The notes beneath the pieces are model-generated. The model worked only from the letters and a program-made list of their open reading frames with translations, searched no databases and was not told where the DNA came from. Shown here in pieces: positions 25,460 to 33,637 of a stretch of DNA of 49,581 nt. Both the position numbers and the translations under genes were made by a program. The stretch is from assembly GCA_031271975.1 (NCBI GenBank), contig JAISUR010000029.1, positions 1-49,581 of the forward strand. The letters are read 5' to 3'. This stretch comes from Propionibacteriaceae bacterium. Lineage in GTDB: Bacteria > Actinomycetota > Actinomycetes > Propionibacteriales > Propionibacteriaceae. Position 1 is the stretch's first letter. Every line of letters begins with the position of its first letter.

Positions 25460-27567
25460 CTTGGGCTGATCCTTTGGACCGCGGGCGTTTCCCCGCCGAC
25501 GAGTGGGCTTTGGTCGAAGTTGCCGCAGACCTCGTTTCGGGCGATCATTCGCAGACCCTGTTCAACGTGGCGAATGGGTACTTGGGCATTCGGCCGGGCA
25601 GTGGTTTCGCCTTTCTAAACGGCTTTCACGAGACTTACCGGATTCAGCACGCGGAGAACGCCTGCGGCCTGGCGCGCGTCGGGCAGGTCATCGTGCCAGT
25701 GCCAGACGGCACCGCGTTCCAGGTGGCGGTGGATGGCGTTTCCATCGCAGATTGCTCGCTGACGAGCCGGATACGGCGGCTGGATTTCCGCAGCGGCGAG
25801 CTGAGCCAAGACGAAGACTGGAAGCTGCCCGACGGCCGCGATTTCCGGATTCGGCAGACCTGGATAGCTTGTTTGGCCCGTCCGGAATTGGCGGTCACCA
25901 CCATCAGCGTCGACGCTGACGGTGCGCGGGTTGACATCGCCGCGTTGTCTGCCCCGGACCCCGGATCCGTCACACCGGGCGACGCGGATGACCCACGCAA
26001 GGCGGAAATGCCGGTCGGCGGCGGTTTGGAACGGATCGGAGCCGGCTCCGAGCGGCTTTCCGCCTATCGCTGCCGCAACTCCCGGTTGGCGGCCGTCGTC
26101 GGCACGCGCGACGAATCTGATGGGACGGCGCTGACGCGCTATGTGAGCTATGCGACGACTCCTTTCGCGCCGGACGATGTGGCGGCTGGTCTGGCGGTCA
26201 CTTGCGACGAAGACATCTCCGCACTGCGGGAGACCTGTCTGCGGGCGCTGGATGACGCTCCGGGCTTGGCTGTGCTGCGCGACGAGCAGCGAGCTTGGTT
26301 GGCCGCTTTCTGGGAGCGTGGCGACGTGCGGGTGGAACTGGAGTCCGCAAGCGAGCAAGTGGCCGTCCAACAGGCGATCCGGTTCGAGTTGTTCCAGCTT
26401 GCCCAAGCGACGGCGGCCCCAGGCGAAAATGGCATTCCCGCCAAAGGCCTGAGCGGCAGCGGCTATTCGGGGCACTACTTCTGGGACCAGGAGCTTTTCA
26501 TCCTGCCGTTCCTCAGCTACACGGACCCGGACCGGGCTCGAGAAGTGTTGCGTTTTCGCCACCGGATGCTCGGGGCGGCCAAACGGCGGGCGTCCGAACT
26601 GGATCTGGCCGGGGCGTTGTATCCGTGGCGGACCATCAACGGCGAGGAGGCGTCCGCCTACTTCCCGGCCGGTACCGCGCAGTACCACATCTGCGCGGAC
26701 ATCGCCTACGCCGTGCAGCAGTACCTGAACGCCACCGGCGATACCAGTCTGCTGGCCGACGGCGGCGCGGAGATCCTGGCCGAAACCGCCCGGATGTGGG
26801 CCGATCTGGGCTTTTGGGCCGACGACGGCCGATTCCACATCCACGGCGTCACCGGGCCCGACGAATACTCCGCGTTGGTGGACGACAACTACTACACCAA
26901 TGCCATGGCCCGGCACAATCTGCGTTGCGCGATCGCCGCCCGGCAACATCACGACGCGACCGATGCCGAACTCGCCGAATGGGCCCGGATCGCCGACGCG
27001 ATCCACCTCGGGTACGACGAACAGTTGGGGGTGCACGCCCAGGACGCCCAGTTCCTGCGCCGGGAACCCTGGCCGACAGCCAACCAGCGCCGACCGCTGT
27101 TGCTGCACTACCACCCGTTGGTGATCTACCGCCATCAGGTCGTGAAACAGGCCGACCTGGTGCTCGCGCTCCACTTGTTGGGCCACGAGTTCACGTTGGC
27201 CGAGAAACAGGCAGATTTCGCCTACTATGACCCGCTGACTACAGGAGATTCCACCCTGTCGGCCGCGACGCAGGCGATCATCGCCGCGGAGGTGGGGGAG
27301 TCGGAACTGGCGGAACGCTATTTCGGCCAGGCCCTGTTCGTTGACCTGGCTGACTTGCACCACAACACCGCCGACGGTGTGCATCTGGCTTCTGCAGGTG
27401 GGGTCTGGCTCGCGCTCGTCGCCGGTTTCGCCGGGATGCGCGACAGCGACGGCGAGATCCGCTTCGATCCGCACCTGCCACCGGGCTGGAAATCGCTGTC
27501 GTTTTCCCTCACCGTCGGTGGTGAGCGGACCCAGCACGTCTTTTCCCAGCAGGCCGCCGAAAGGTAG
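25456..27567 (+). CDS. GH65 alpha-glucoside phosphorylase
   Basis: The 703-residue protein matches glycoside hydrolase family 65. The catalytic acid is E470 in HGVTGPDEYS. Upstream is GYSGHYFWDQELFILPFLSY, and further on HQVVKQADLVLALHLLG and YYDPLTTGDSTLS, all close to maltose, trehalose and kojibiose phosphorylases. It should split an imported alpha-glucosyl disaccharide with phosphate, giving beta-glucose-1-phosphate. The substrate cannot be read directly. It is somewhat shorter than the usual 750-790 residues. The start overlaps the previous stop as ATGA, and it ends the operon. The following 203 bases before the convergent lacI gene show no gene and no clear terminator. Confidence 0.9.
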   Translation: MTWADPLDRGRFPADEWALVEVAADLVSGDHSQTLFNVANGYLGIRPGSGFAFLNGFHETYRIQHAENACGLARVGQVIVPVPDGTAFQVAVDGVSIADCSLTSRIRRLDFRSGELSQDEDWKLPDGRDFRIRQTWIACLARPELAVTTISVDADGARVDIAALSAPDPGSVTPGDADDPRKAEMPVGGGLERIGAGSERLSAYRCRNSRLAAVVGTRDESDGTALTRYVSYATTPFAPDDVAAGLAVTCDEDISALRETCLRALDDAPGLAVLRDEQRAWLAAFWERGDVRVELESASEQVAVQQAIRFELFQLAQATAAPGENGIPAKGLSGSGYSGHYFWDQELFILPFLSYTDPDRAREVLRFRHRMLGAAKRRASELDLAGALYPWRTINGEEASAYFPAGTAQYHICADIAYAVQQYLNATGDTSLLADGGAEILAETARMWADLGFWADDGRFHIHGVTGPDEYSALVDDNYYTNAMARHNLRCAIAARQHHDATDAELAEWARIADAIHLGYDEQLGVHAQDAQFLRREPWPTANQRRPLLLHYHPLVIYRHQVVKQADLVLALHLLGHEFTLAEKQADFAYYDPLTTGDSTLSAATQAIIAAEVGESELAERYFGQALFVDLADLHHNTADGVHLASAGGVWLALVAGFAGMRDSDGEIRFDPHLPPGWKSLSFSLTVGGERTQHVFSQQAAER

Positions 27568-27770
27568 ATCTCAGCCCGGTTCACGTACCCACTTATGGCT
27601 ATAGCCGGGTGTATGGCGTAGTGCCCTGGCCGCATTGGAGCAAGCCGGAATGCTCTCGGCCCGCATCGGACGCAGAACCAACACCGGCCCCTGACCGGAA
27701 GACTTACAGCATTACCGCGACCCTGAGCCGGTGAGCACCCGCCTGCCATCGGCTTCCTGGCGGTGACAGG

Positions 27771-28772
27771 TCAGGGCCTGGGCCCCGTCGAGGTACGCGG
27801 CACCAGTTCGGTTTCGAACAGGGTTTGCCCGGGCATGGGCTGGCCTGCTGTCGCCGCGAGGACCAGCCGGGCGGCCTCGGCGCCTTGGCGGTAAGCCGGC
27901 TGGGAAACGGTGGTCAGGCCCATGATGTCGCCCAAGTTGTGGCCGTCCAGGCCGATCACGGAAACCTCGCGGCCAGGTTCGATGCCGCGTTGCCGCAGGG
28001 CGAGCAGCACTCCCATGGCCGTTTCGTCGGAGGCGGCGAAGATGGCGGTTACGTCCGGGCGACGGTCCAGCAGGGCGTTTGCCGCTCGGTGGCCGCCCAC
28101 CGCGGTCATGTCTGCGGGGGAGTCCAAATCGTCGTCGGGTGCCAGCCCGGAATCCAGCATGGCTTGCCGCCACCCGCTGCGGCGCCGCATCGTCGGGGCG
28201 GCCGGATTGCGGTCTGTGGCCGATCCGGAAACGTGCCCGATGACGGTGTGCCCTAAGCCCACGAGGTGCGCGACGGCCAGCGCGGCGGCGGCTTCGTCGT
28301 CGATGCCGACATGCGGGAATCCGGGTTGCCGAACGGAGATGAACACCGCCGGCACGTCCAGCGAGCGCAACTGCTCAACCTCGGCGTCGGAAAAGAACAT
28401 TGAGGCCACCACCACGGCGTCGACGCGGCGGGCAAGCACCTCCGCCTCGAATGTCTTTCGCGGGGTGGCGGCGTCCGGCAGCGAGTAGAGCAACGCGTCG
28501 AAATCGGCCTCGCGCAGCGCGTGTTCGGCTCCCTCCAAGGCCGTCGCGAAGAACCAACGCGAAATCGCCGGGGCCACCAATCCGACGCTTCGCGTGCGGC
28601 CACTGGCCAGCGCGGCGGCGCTCGGGGACGGGACGTAGCCCAACGCGTTGGCTGCGGCTTGCACGGCGGCGGCCGTGGTGGGAGCGACGCTCGGCAATCC
28701 GCGCAGGGCCCGCGACACAGTGGCCGTGGACACCCCGGCCGCCTTGGCCACTTCCTCGATGCTGACACTCAC
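27771..28772 (-). CDS. LacI-family repressor of the alpha-glucoside operon
   Basis: The 333-residue protein has the LacI helix-turn-helix at residues 4-25 (SIEEVAKAAGVSTATVSRALRG), the hinge helix (SPSAAALASGRT) and a periplasmic-binding-like sensor. It is convergent with the GH65 gene and has its own TGCAAGCGCTTACT operator just upstream, matching the two sites before the binding-protein gene. It therefore probably represses both. The inducer is likely the transported sugar or its phosphate. The GTG start lies seven bases after a CACAAT box, without a ribosome binding site. Confidence 0.92.
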   Translation of the reverse strand: MSVSIEEVAKAAGVSTATVSRALRGLPSVAPTTAAAVQAAANALGYVPSPSAAALASGRTRSVGLVAPAISRWFFATALEGAEHALREADFDALLYSLPDAATPRKTFEAEVLARRVDAVVVASMFFSDAEVEQLRSLDVPAVFISVRQPGFPHVGIDDEAAAALAVAHLVGLGHTVIGHVSGSATDRNPAAPTMRRRSGWRQAMLDSGLAPDDDLDSPADMTAVGGHRAANALLDRRPDVTAIFAASDETAMGVLLALRQRGIEPGREVSVIGLDGHNLGDIMGLTTVSQPAYRQGAEAARLVLAATAGQPMPGQTLFETELVPRTSTGPRP

Positions 28773-28779
28773 AAGCGCA

Positions 28780-28785
28780 ATTGTG
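28780..28785 (-). promoter_or_regulatory. -10 box of leaderless lacI-family gene
   Basis: On the minus strand CACAAT lies seven bases before the GTG start at 28772. The operator at 28806-28819 covers the region where a -35 box would stand. Confidence 0.5.
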
Positions 28786-28805
28786 CCCCTAATCCACCGT
28801 GTCGA

Positions 28806-28819
28806 TGCAAGCGCTTACT
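28806..28819. promoter_or_regulatory. LacI-family operator (autoregulation)
   Basis: TGCAAGCGCTTACT keeps the AAGCGCTT core of the two operators at 21359-21394. It lies 34 bases upstream of the repressor gene, in position to block its promoter. Confidence 0.8.
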
Positions 28820-28869
28820 TTCCGACGTGGACCTATCCGCGGCACTCCCGGTTTGCACGCCGCCGCGGT

Positions 28870-31272
28870 TCACCTGGTGAAGTGGGCGGCCTGTTCGCGG
28901 CATTCCGCCAGTGTGGTCTGGGCCAGTTTGGCGGCCACGGCCGCCAGCGCGGCAGGGGCCATGGACAGGCTGGTGGCCCCGAGGCCGACCAGCACGGCCG
29001 CCAGCGCGGGGTCGGCGGCGGCCTCGCCGCACACCCCGACGGGTTTGCCCGCAGCTTCTCCGGCTTCGCAAGCAGCCTTGACCAGGCGCAATACCGCCGG
29101 CTGCCATGGGTCGTTGAGGTGTGCGACTGCTCCGAGCTGGCGGTCTGCGGCCATCGTGTATTGGGTGAGGTCGTTCGTTCCGAGCGAGACGAAATCGACG
29201 TGCCGCAGGATCTCGGCGCAGGTGAGCGCCGCGCTCGGCGTCTCAATCATCACCCCGGCTTTGGCGAGCCCGGCGGCGCGGGCGAGGGCGGCGAATTCGG
29301 CGGCCTCGTCGGCGGTGGCGACCATGGGGGCCATAGTCCACACTTCAGCGGCGGAATCGGACGCGGCGCGGGCGATCGCCTCCAACTGGCGCCGCAGTAC
29401 ATCTAGGTGGGCCCAGCTCGTGCGGTAGCCGCGCACACCCAACGCCGGGTTCGCCTCCGGGGCCTGGTTGAGGAAGGCCAGGGGCTTGTCGGCGCCCGCG
29501 TCCAGGGTGCGGATGACGACTTTGCGCCCGGCGAACTGGTCGAACACCGCTTTGTACGCCGCGACTTGCGCTGCGGCCGTTGGCTCCCGCGCGGCCCCCA
29601 AGAAGACCAATTCGGTGCGCAGCAGCCCCACTCCTTCGGCCCCGGCCGCGCGCGCTGCGACCGCTGAATCCAGCGCCGCGACGTTGGCGAGCAGTTGGAC
29701 ACGGTGGCCGTCCCGGGTCGCGCCAGGGGCGGCGAGGGGGCCTGCGGACGCGGTGTTGGCGCGGCATTGGGTGATGCGATCGCGCGGCGGGTCCGAGATC
29801 ACTTCGCCGGTGGTGCCGTCGACCAACACCGTGGTGCCGGCGGGGATATCCAGTGCGGCGGGGGCGGCCACCACGGCGGGAATGCCGAGTGCGCGGGCGA
29901 GGATCGCGGTGTGCGAAGTGGGGCTGCCCTGGGCGGTGACCAGGCCCTTGCACAGTGCGGGGTCCAGCAGCGCGGTGTCGGCTGGAGATAAATCCTCGGC
30001 GACAAGCACGTATTCGGAGGCGAGTTGCGGCAATCCCGGCGGGTCGACGCCGAGCAGGCGGGCGATGATCCGTGCGGCCACGTCCCGCACGTCGGCGGCT
30101 CGGTCGGCAGTCGCGCCGCCCACTTCTGACAGCAGCGCAGCGAGAGATTCGGCCGAGTCGAAGACTGCCCGTGCCGGGTCCGCCCCCGCGTCTCTCACAC
30201 CTTGGGCGGCGGCGTCGAGCAAGGTTGGGTCGGTGGCCATGGCGGCATCGGCCCGCAAGACGGCTGCCGCCTCGCCGCTCGCGGTGCTGGCGCGGTCGGC
30301 GAGGTCCGCGGCAACCGCTTTGGCTGACTCCATGATGCGGTTCGCGGCATGCTCGCGTTGGTCTGGCGGCAGTGGGGCCGCGGCTTGCGGCACTGGTGCC
30401 GGCGGTGACAGGTGCGCCACCGGACCCACGCCGATTCCCGCGCTCACTCCCAGCGGTTTGCGCGCGCCCAGGGCTGGGGCTGGGACTTTCGCCGCGGTGG
30501 TGTCTTCCATAGGTGTGTTGGCGTTTCCGGCTGCCGGCGGGGCGAGTTCTCCAAAACCCCCGGCGATGAGGTCGGCCACGGTGGCGACGGCAGCTGCGGC
30601 GTCTGGGCCAGACGCGGTGATCGTCACTTCGTCGCCGGCCTTGGTACCGAGGGCGACGAGTGCCATTTGGCTCAGTGCCGAGGCGGGTGGGCGTCCGGGC
30701 TTGGTGATCGTCACTGTTGCTGAAAAGCCGCTTGCCGCCCCAACAACCGTCGCGGCCGGGCGGGCATGTAGGCCAAGGGGGTTGGTGATCCTTGCCCTGG
30801 AAGTGATTTCACCCAGGGCCGCGGCTTCATGCCGAACGGGAGCGGGGTCGGAGGGGACGGAGGGCGCGCTAGTTCCGCCCAGGTGCTCCTGCTTGGCTGA
30901 GAGGGCGCCCACGGCCTGGCGGGCGACCTCGTCCAGCCCCAGGCCAGATGAGGCGGCCACCACGGCCACGACCAGGCCCTCGACGAAGGGCGCGGCCACC
31001 AGGCGGACGGGGCAGTCCACCGCGGCGAATTCGAGCGCCATCTCGGCGCTGAGCAGCGCGGACCCAAGGTCCATCAGCACTAGCACGCCGTCTGGTGAGG
31101 CGACCGACGAGATTCCCTCCGCGATGGCCACCGCGTCGGTGCCGGTTGCCCCCTCGGCGGCCCCGGCCGCCACCGCTATCGGCGGCGGGCCAGATGGGGC
31201 CATCTCCAGGGCGAGTTCGACCGCCGCATCAGCCAGCGCAGCGCTGTGCGAGACGACTACTATCCCGACCAT
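28870..31272 (-). CDS. dhaM: DhaM phosphotransferase fused to HPr and full-length enzyme I
   Basis: The 800-residue protein is a three-part PTS chain. Residues 1-130 are the EIIA-mannose-like DhaM domain with H9 in VVVSHSAALA. Residues 155-240 are an HPr domain with H169 in NPLGLHARPAA. Residues 271-800 are a complete enzyme I, with H454 in GSPTSHTAILARALG and the PEP-binding barrel (IETPSAALTC, SLGTNDLTQYTMAADR, VCGEAAADP). E. coli DhaM has only a truncated EI part, so this version could pass phosphate from PEP to DhaL unaided. It phosphorylates DhaL-bound ADP to drive dihydroxyacetone kinase. It follows dhaL by six bases and ends the operon. Confidence 0.93.
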   Translation of the reverse strand: MVGIVVVSHSAALADAAVELALEMAPSGPPPIAVAAGAAEGATGTDAVAIAEGISSVASPDGVLVLMDLGSALLSAEMALEFAAVDCPVRLVAAPFVEGLVVAVVAASSGLGLDEVARQAVGALSAKQEHLGGTSAPSVPSDPAPVRHEAAALGEITSRARITNPLGLHARPAATVVGAASGFSATVTITKPGRPPASALSQMALVALGTKAGDEVTITASGPDAAAAVATVADLIAGGFGELAPPAAGNANTPMEDTTAAKVPAPALGARKPLGVSAGIGVGPVAHLSPPAPVPQAAAPLPPDQREHAANRIMESAKAVAADLADRASTASGEAAAVLRADAAMATDPTLLDAAAQGVRDAGADPARAVFDSAESLAALLSEVGGATADRAADVRDVAARIIARLLGVDPPGLPQLASEYVLVAEDLSPADTALLDPALCKGLVTAQGSPTSHTAILARALGIPAVVAAPAALDIPAGTTVLVDGTTGEVISDPPRDRITQCRANTASAGPLAAPGATRDGHRVQLLANVAALDSAVAARAAGAEGVGLLRTELVFLGAAREPTAAAQVAAYKAVFDQFAGRKVVIRTLDAGADKPLAFLNQAPEANPALGVRGYRTSWAHLDVLRRQLEAIARAASDSAAEVWTMAPMVATADEAAEFAALARAAGLAKAGVMIETPSAALTCAEILRHVDFVSLGTNDLTQYTMAADRQLGAVAHLNDPWQPAVLRLVKAACEAGEAAGKPVGVCGEAAADPALAAVLVGLGATSLSMAPAALAAVAAKLAQTTLAECREQAAHFTR

Positions 31273-31278
31273 TTCGGA

Positions 31279-31908
31279 TTACCGCAGAGTCTCGGCCAAT
31301 GTCGCGAACAAGAATGCGGTCGACGCGCTGCCCGGATCCATGTGGTCCGCGCTGCGCTCGCCCAGATAGCTGGCGCGGCCCTTCCGCGCCACCAGCGGCA
31401 CAGTCGAGTCGCGCCCGGCGGCGGCCGCTGCGGCGGCGGCGGAGGCTGCTTCGGCGATGCTGGAACCGCTGGCGACAGCGGCGTCGTAGGCGTCGAGGGC
31501 GGGGGCCATGGCATCCACCATGGTCTTGTCACCGATTTCGCCCTTGCCGCGCGCGACCACGCCGTCCAGACCCGCCCGCAAGGCGGCGCCGAGCCCCGGG
31601 GCGTCTAACTCCTCGGCTGTCCCGGCTGCGACGCCGAAGCGGAGGAAGAAGGTGCCGTAGAGCGGGCCGGATGCCCCACCCACGGTTGTCACCAGGGTCA
31701 TTCCCACGGCCTTGCCGAGCTCTCCAGGCGTTGCCGGCGCCGTGGCGGTGAGCTTGTCGGCCACCGCCGACATCCCACGCGCCATGTTGATGCCGTGATC
31801 AGCGTCGCCGATGGCTGAGTCGAGTTCGGTCAGCCACTGTTTGTTTTCCTCGACGACGTCGCGGAAGGACAGCAGCCAGTTGGTCAGGGTCTGGACGGTC
31901 GCGGTCAT
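31279..31908 (-). CDS. dhaL: Dihydroxyacetone kinase, ADP-binding subunit
   Basis: The 209-residue DhaL carries the nucleotide whose phosphate is passed to dihydroxyacetone. The Mg2+ ligands D30, D35 and D37 lie in LDSAIGDADHGINMARGM, at the same positions as in E. coli DhaL. The glycine-rich TVGGASGPLYGTFF and the C-terminal RASYLGERSADHMDPGSAS also match. It is three bases downstream of dhaK and six upstream of dhaM. In the PTS-type enzyme the nucleotide stays bound and is re-phosphorylated by DhaM instead of being exchanged. Confidence 0.96.
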   Translation of the reverse strand: MTATVQTLTNWLLSFRDVVEENKQWLTELDSAIGDADHGINMARGMSAVADKLTATAPATPGELGKAVGMTLVTTVGGASGPLYGTFFLRFGVAAGTAEELDAPGLGAALRAGLDGVVARGKGEIGDKTMVDAMAPALDAYDAAVASGSSIAEAASAAAAAAAAGRDSTVPLVARKGRASYLGERSADHMDPGSASTAFLFATLAETLR

Positions 31909-31911
31909 GGT

Positions 31912-32910
31912 TCACACTCCCCAGCGCAGGGCGGGCGTACTGACAGGGGCGTCCCACAGGCCGAGCAACTCGTCGTCGGCCTTGAGCACCGTTACCGAGC
32001 AGCCGGCCATCTCCAGCGAGGTGATGTAGTTGCCCACCAATGTGCGCGCGACTGGCACACCAGCCTTGTCGAGGATCGCCTTGACCTCACCATACATCAC
32101 GTAGAGTTCGATGAGCGGCGATCCGCCCATGCCGTTCAGCATGACGATGGCGGGTGCGCCGGTGAAGTCCAGGTCGCCCAAAATCGGCTCAACCAATTGC
32201 GCGGCGATCTCCTTGGCCGGGGCCAGCGGCACGCGGTGGCGCCCGGGTTCGCCGTGGATGCCGATACCGATCTCCATCTGGTCGTCAGGCAGGTCGAACG
32301 TCGGCTTGCCGGCGGCGGGAACGATGCAGCTTGTGAGCGCCATGCCCATCGACCGGCCCAGCGAATTGACCTTGGCCGCCAGGTCGGCGACCGAGTCGAG
32401 GTCGCGCCCCTGCTCGGCGGCGGCGCCCACGATTTTCTCCAGCAGGACCGTGAGGCCCACGCCGCGCCGCCCAGCGGTGTAGAGCGAGTCCTGCACCGCC
32501 ACGTCGTCATTCACGACGATCGACTTCACCGCCACGCCCGTCTCGGCGGCGGCCAATTCGGCGGCCATCTCGAAGTTCATCACGTCGCCGGTGTAGTTCT
32601 TCACGATGTGCAGCACGCCGGCGCCGCCATCGACGGCCTTGGTGGCCGCCAGCATCTGGTCGGGCGTGGGAGAGGTGAACACCTCGCCCGCGCATGCCGC
32701 GTCGAGCATGCCGAGCCCGACGAAGCCGCCGTGCAGCGGCTCGTGGCCGGAGCCGCCGCCGGAGATGAGGCCGACCTTTCCGGCCACGGGGGAGTCACCG
32801 CGGTAGATGACGCGGTTCGCGTAGTCAATCTTGAGCCCAGGGTGGGCGGCCGCGATGCCAGCCAGGGCGTCGGCGACCACACCTTCGGGGGAGTTGATCA
32901 GTTTCTTCAT
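31912..32910 (-). CDS. dhaK: Dihydroxyacetone kinase, substrate-binding subunit
   Basis: The 332-residue DhaK binds dihydroxyacetone covalently through H219 in [12 protein letters not shown]. The opening [26 protein letters not shown] and the substrate loop [16 protein letters not shown] (about 50-65) are typical. With DhaL and DhaM it makes dihydroxyacetone phosphate for glycolysis. The ATG overlaps the stop of the truncated glpF as ATGA, an arrangement that shows the two were once one operon. No promoter directly upstream is obvious. Confidence 0.96.
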   Translation of the reverse strand: MKKLINSPEGVVADALAGIAAAHPGLKIDYANRVIYRGDSPVAGKVGLISGGGSGHEPLHGGFVGLGMLDAACAGEVFTSPTPDQMLAATKAVDGGAGVLHIVKNYTGDVMNFEMAAELAAAETGVAVKSIVVNDDVAVQDSLYTAGRRGVGLTVLLEKIVGAAAEQGRDLDSVADLAAKVNSLGRSMGMALTSCIVPAAGKPTFDLPDDQMEIGIGIHGEPGRHRVPLAPAKEIAAQLVEPILGDLDFTGAPAIVMLNGMGGSPLIELYVMYGEVKAILDKAGVPVARTLVGNYITSLEMAGCSVTVLKADDELLGLWDAPVSTPALRWGV

Positions 32911-33218
32911 AGTTCCGAGACCTCCTTGTCAGCGGTTGTGGTTGCTTTGTCAGCGTCTGTGTGGGAGAAAAGGCCGAAGAGCAGGGCGCCAGCAACGCCG
33001 GCGAGCAGTTCGGCGGCAATGTAGACCGGCCACTGCCCCCACTGGACCTCGCCCCCCATGATTTGCTGGACCAACATCGGCCCAGTCGTGCGCGCCGGGT
33101 TGATGGAAGCACCCGTCGTTGGGGCCACCGGGATGATCGCGGCGAACACAACTAATCCTATGACGATTCCGGCCATTCCACCCGAGGCCTTGCGATAAAT
33201 CGCGCCGAAAACAGTCAG
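32907..33218 (-). pseudogene. glpF: Truncated glycerol facilitator (C-terminal half only)
   Basis: Only the C-terminal part of a MIP-family channel remains: LTVFGAIYRKASGGMAGIVIGLVVF, the second NPA motif in GASINPARTTGPML, and the last membrane segment (WPVYIAAELLAGVAGALLFGLF). The first half, with the other NPA box, is missing. The frame stays open upstream to 33359, but those residues come from a hairpin array and do not resemble an aquaporin. The stop overlaps dhaK by four bases, as in an intact glpF-dhaK operon. The break falls close to 33218. It cannot form a channel. Confidence 0.8.
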
Positions 33219-33277
33219 CCTGCGAGTGTTCGGAGGCGCGTGAAGCTGTCTGGTTGGGGCCGGGACGGGGATTCGGC

Positions 33278-33386
33278 ACGGATTCGCTTTCAGCGAATCC
33301 GTCCCGCTGCGGTTCCCCTTTGGGGAATCCTCGCGTCTTGCGAGTATCTGAGAGCCCATCGGGGCTCTCAGATGAAAACTCGCAAG
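33278..33386. repeat. Array of three hairpins next to the glpF break
   Basis: Three inverted repeats follow one another: ACGGATTCGC with a TTTCA loop (33278-33302); TTCCCC-TTT-GGGGAA (33313-33327); and a long one at 33337-33386 with arms CTTGCGAG and ATCTGAGAGCCC facing their complements. A fourth, at 33418-33453, abuts the tRNA. Such density is not seen elsewhere in the window. Confidence 0.8.
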
Positions 33387-33391
33387 CCCTG

Positions 33392-33409
33392 CGGGTTCGA
33401 ATCCGCGGT
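33392..33409 (+). repeat. T-arm-like 18-mer, copy B
   Basis: CGGGTTCGAATCCGCGGT differs by one base from copy A at 8141-8158. As there, it is followed by a short spacer ending AATT, a hairpin and the 3' end of an oppositely oriented tRNA-Ala gene. Confidence 0.6.
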
Positions 33410-33417
33410 ACTTAATT

Positions 33418-33453
33418 GGCCTCTGACAAGGGCTTTAGCCCTTGTCAGAGGCC
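33418..33453 (-). terminator. Hairpin at 3' end of tRNA-Ala(CGC)
   Basis: GGCCTCTGACAAGGGC and its exact complement form a perfect 16-bp stem with a TTTA loop, two bases beyond the tRNA 3' end. It is a strong terminator candidate and would reduce read-through from the tRNA promoter into the glpF remnant and dhaKLM. Confidence 0.75.
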
Positions 33454-33455
33454 AG

Positions 33456-33528
33456 TGGAGCATAGGGGATTCGAACCCCTGACCTTCGCATTGCGAACGC
33501 GACGCGCTACCAACTGCGCTAATGCCCC
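33456..33528 (-). tRNA. tRNA-Ala (anticodon CGC)
   Basis: The minus strand folds as a 73-base tRNA. The acceptor stem GGGGCAT/ATGCTCC with G3-U70, the D arm and the T arm are identical to those of tRNA-Ala(GGC) at 8205. The anticodon stem is TCGCG/TGCGA with loop TTCGCAA, giving anticodon CGC for GCG codons. Position 73 is A and CCA is not encoded. Confidence 0.96.
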
Positions 33529-33637
33529 TTGTGCGGCGTTAACCATACCATTTCTCGCCGATCTGGGCACTTTGCGAGGTTGGAGCGGCTATCGTGGATG
33601 CGAACCGGGGGTGTGGGGGCCCGGGAACGGGGGAAAC

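Noticed and set aside
25615-27537. 640-codon reverse frame opposite the GH65 gene
   Set aside because: It is an antisense shadow. No ribosome binding site or known domain is present, and the forward gene has all family motifs.
27568-27770. Terminator between the GH65 gene and lacI
   Set aside because: Short inverted segments exist but no stem is long or stable enough to name. I record the gap as containing nothing recognised.
29468-31369. 633-codon forward frame opposite dhaM
   Set aside because: It is rich in A, S, R and T from reversed GC-rich codons. It matches nothing, while dhaM has three verified active-site motifs.
33416-33637. Forward coding extension upstream of the lipoprotein gene
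   Set aside because: The open frame crosses the tRNA-Ala gene on the other strand and lacks a ribosome binding site. The lipoprotein signal begins at 33638.
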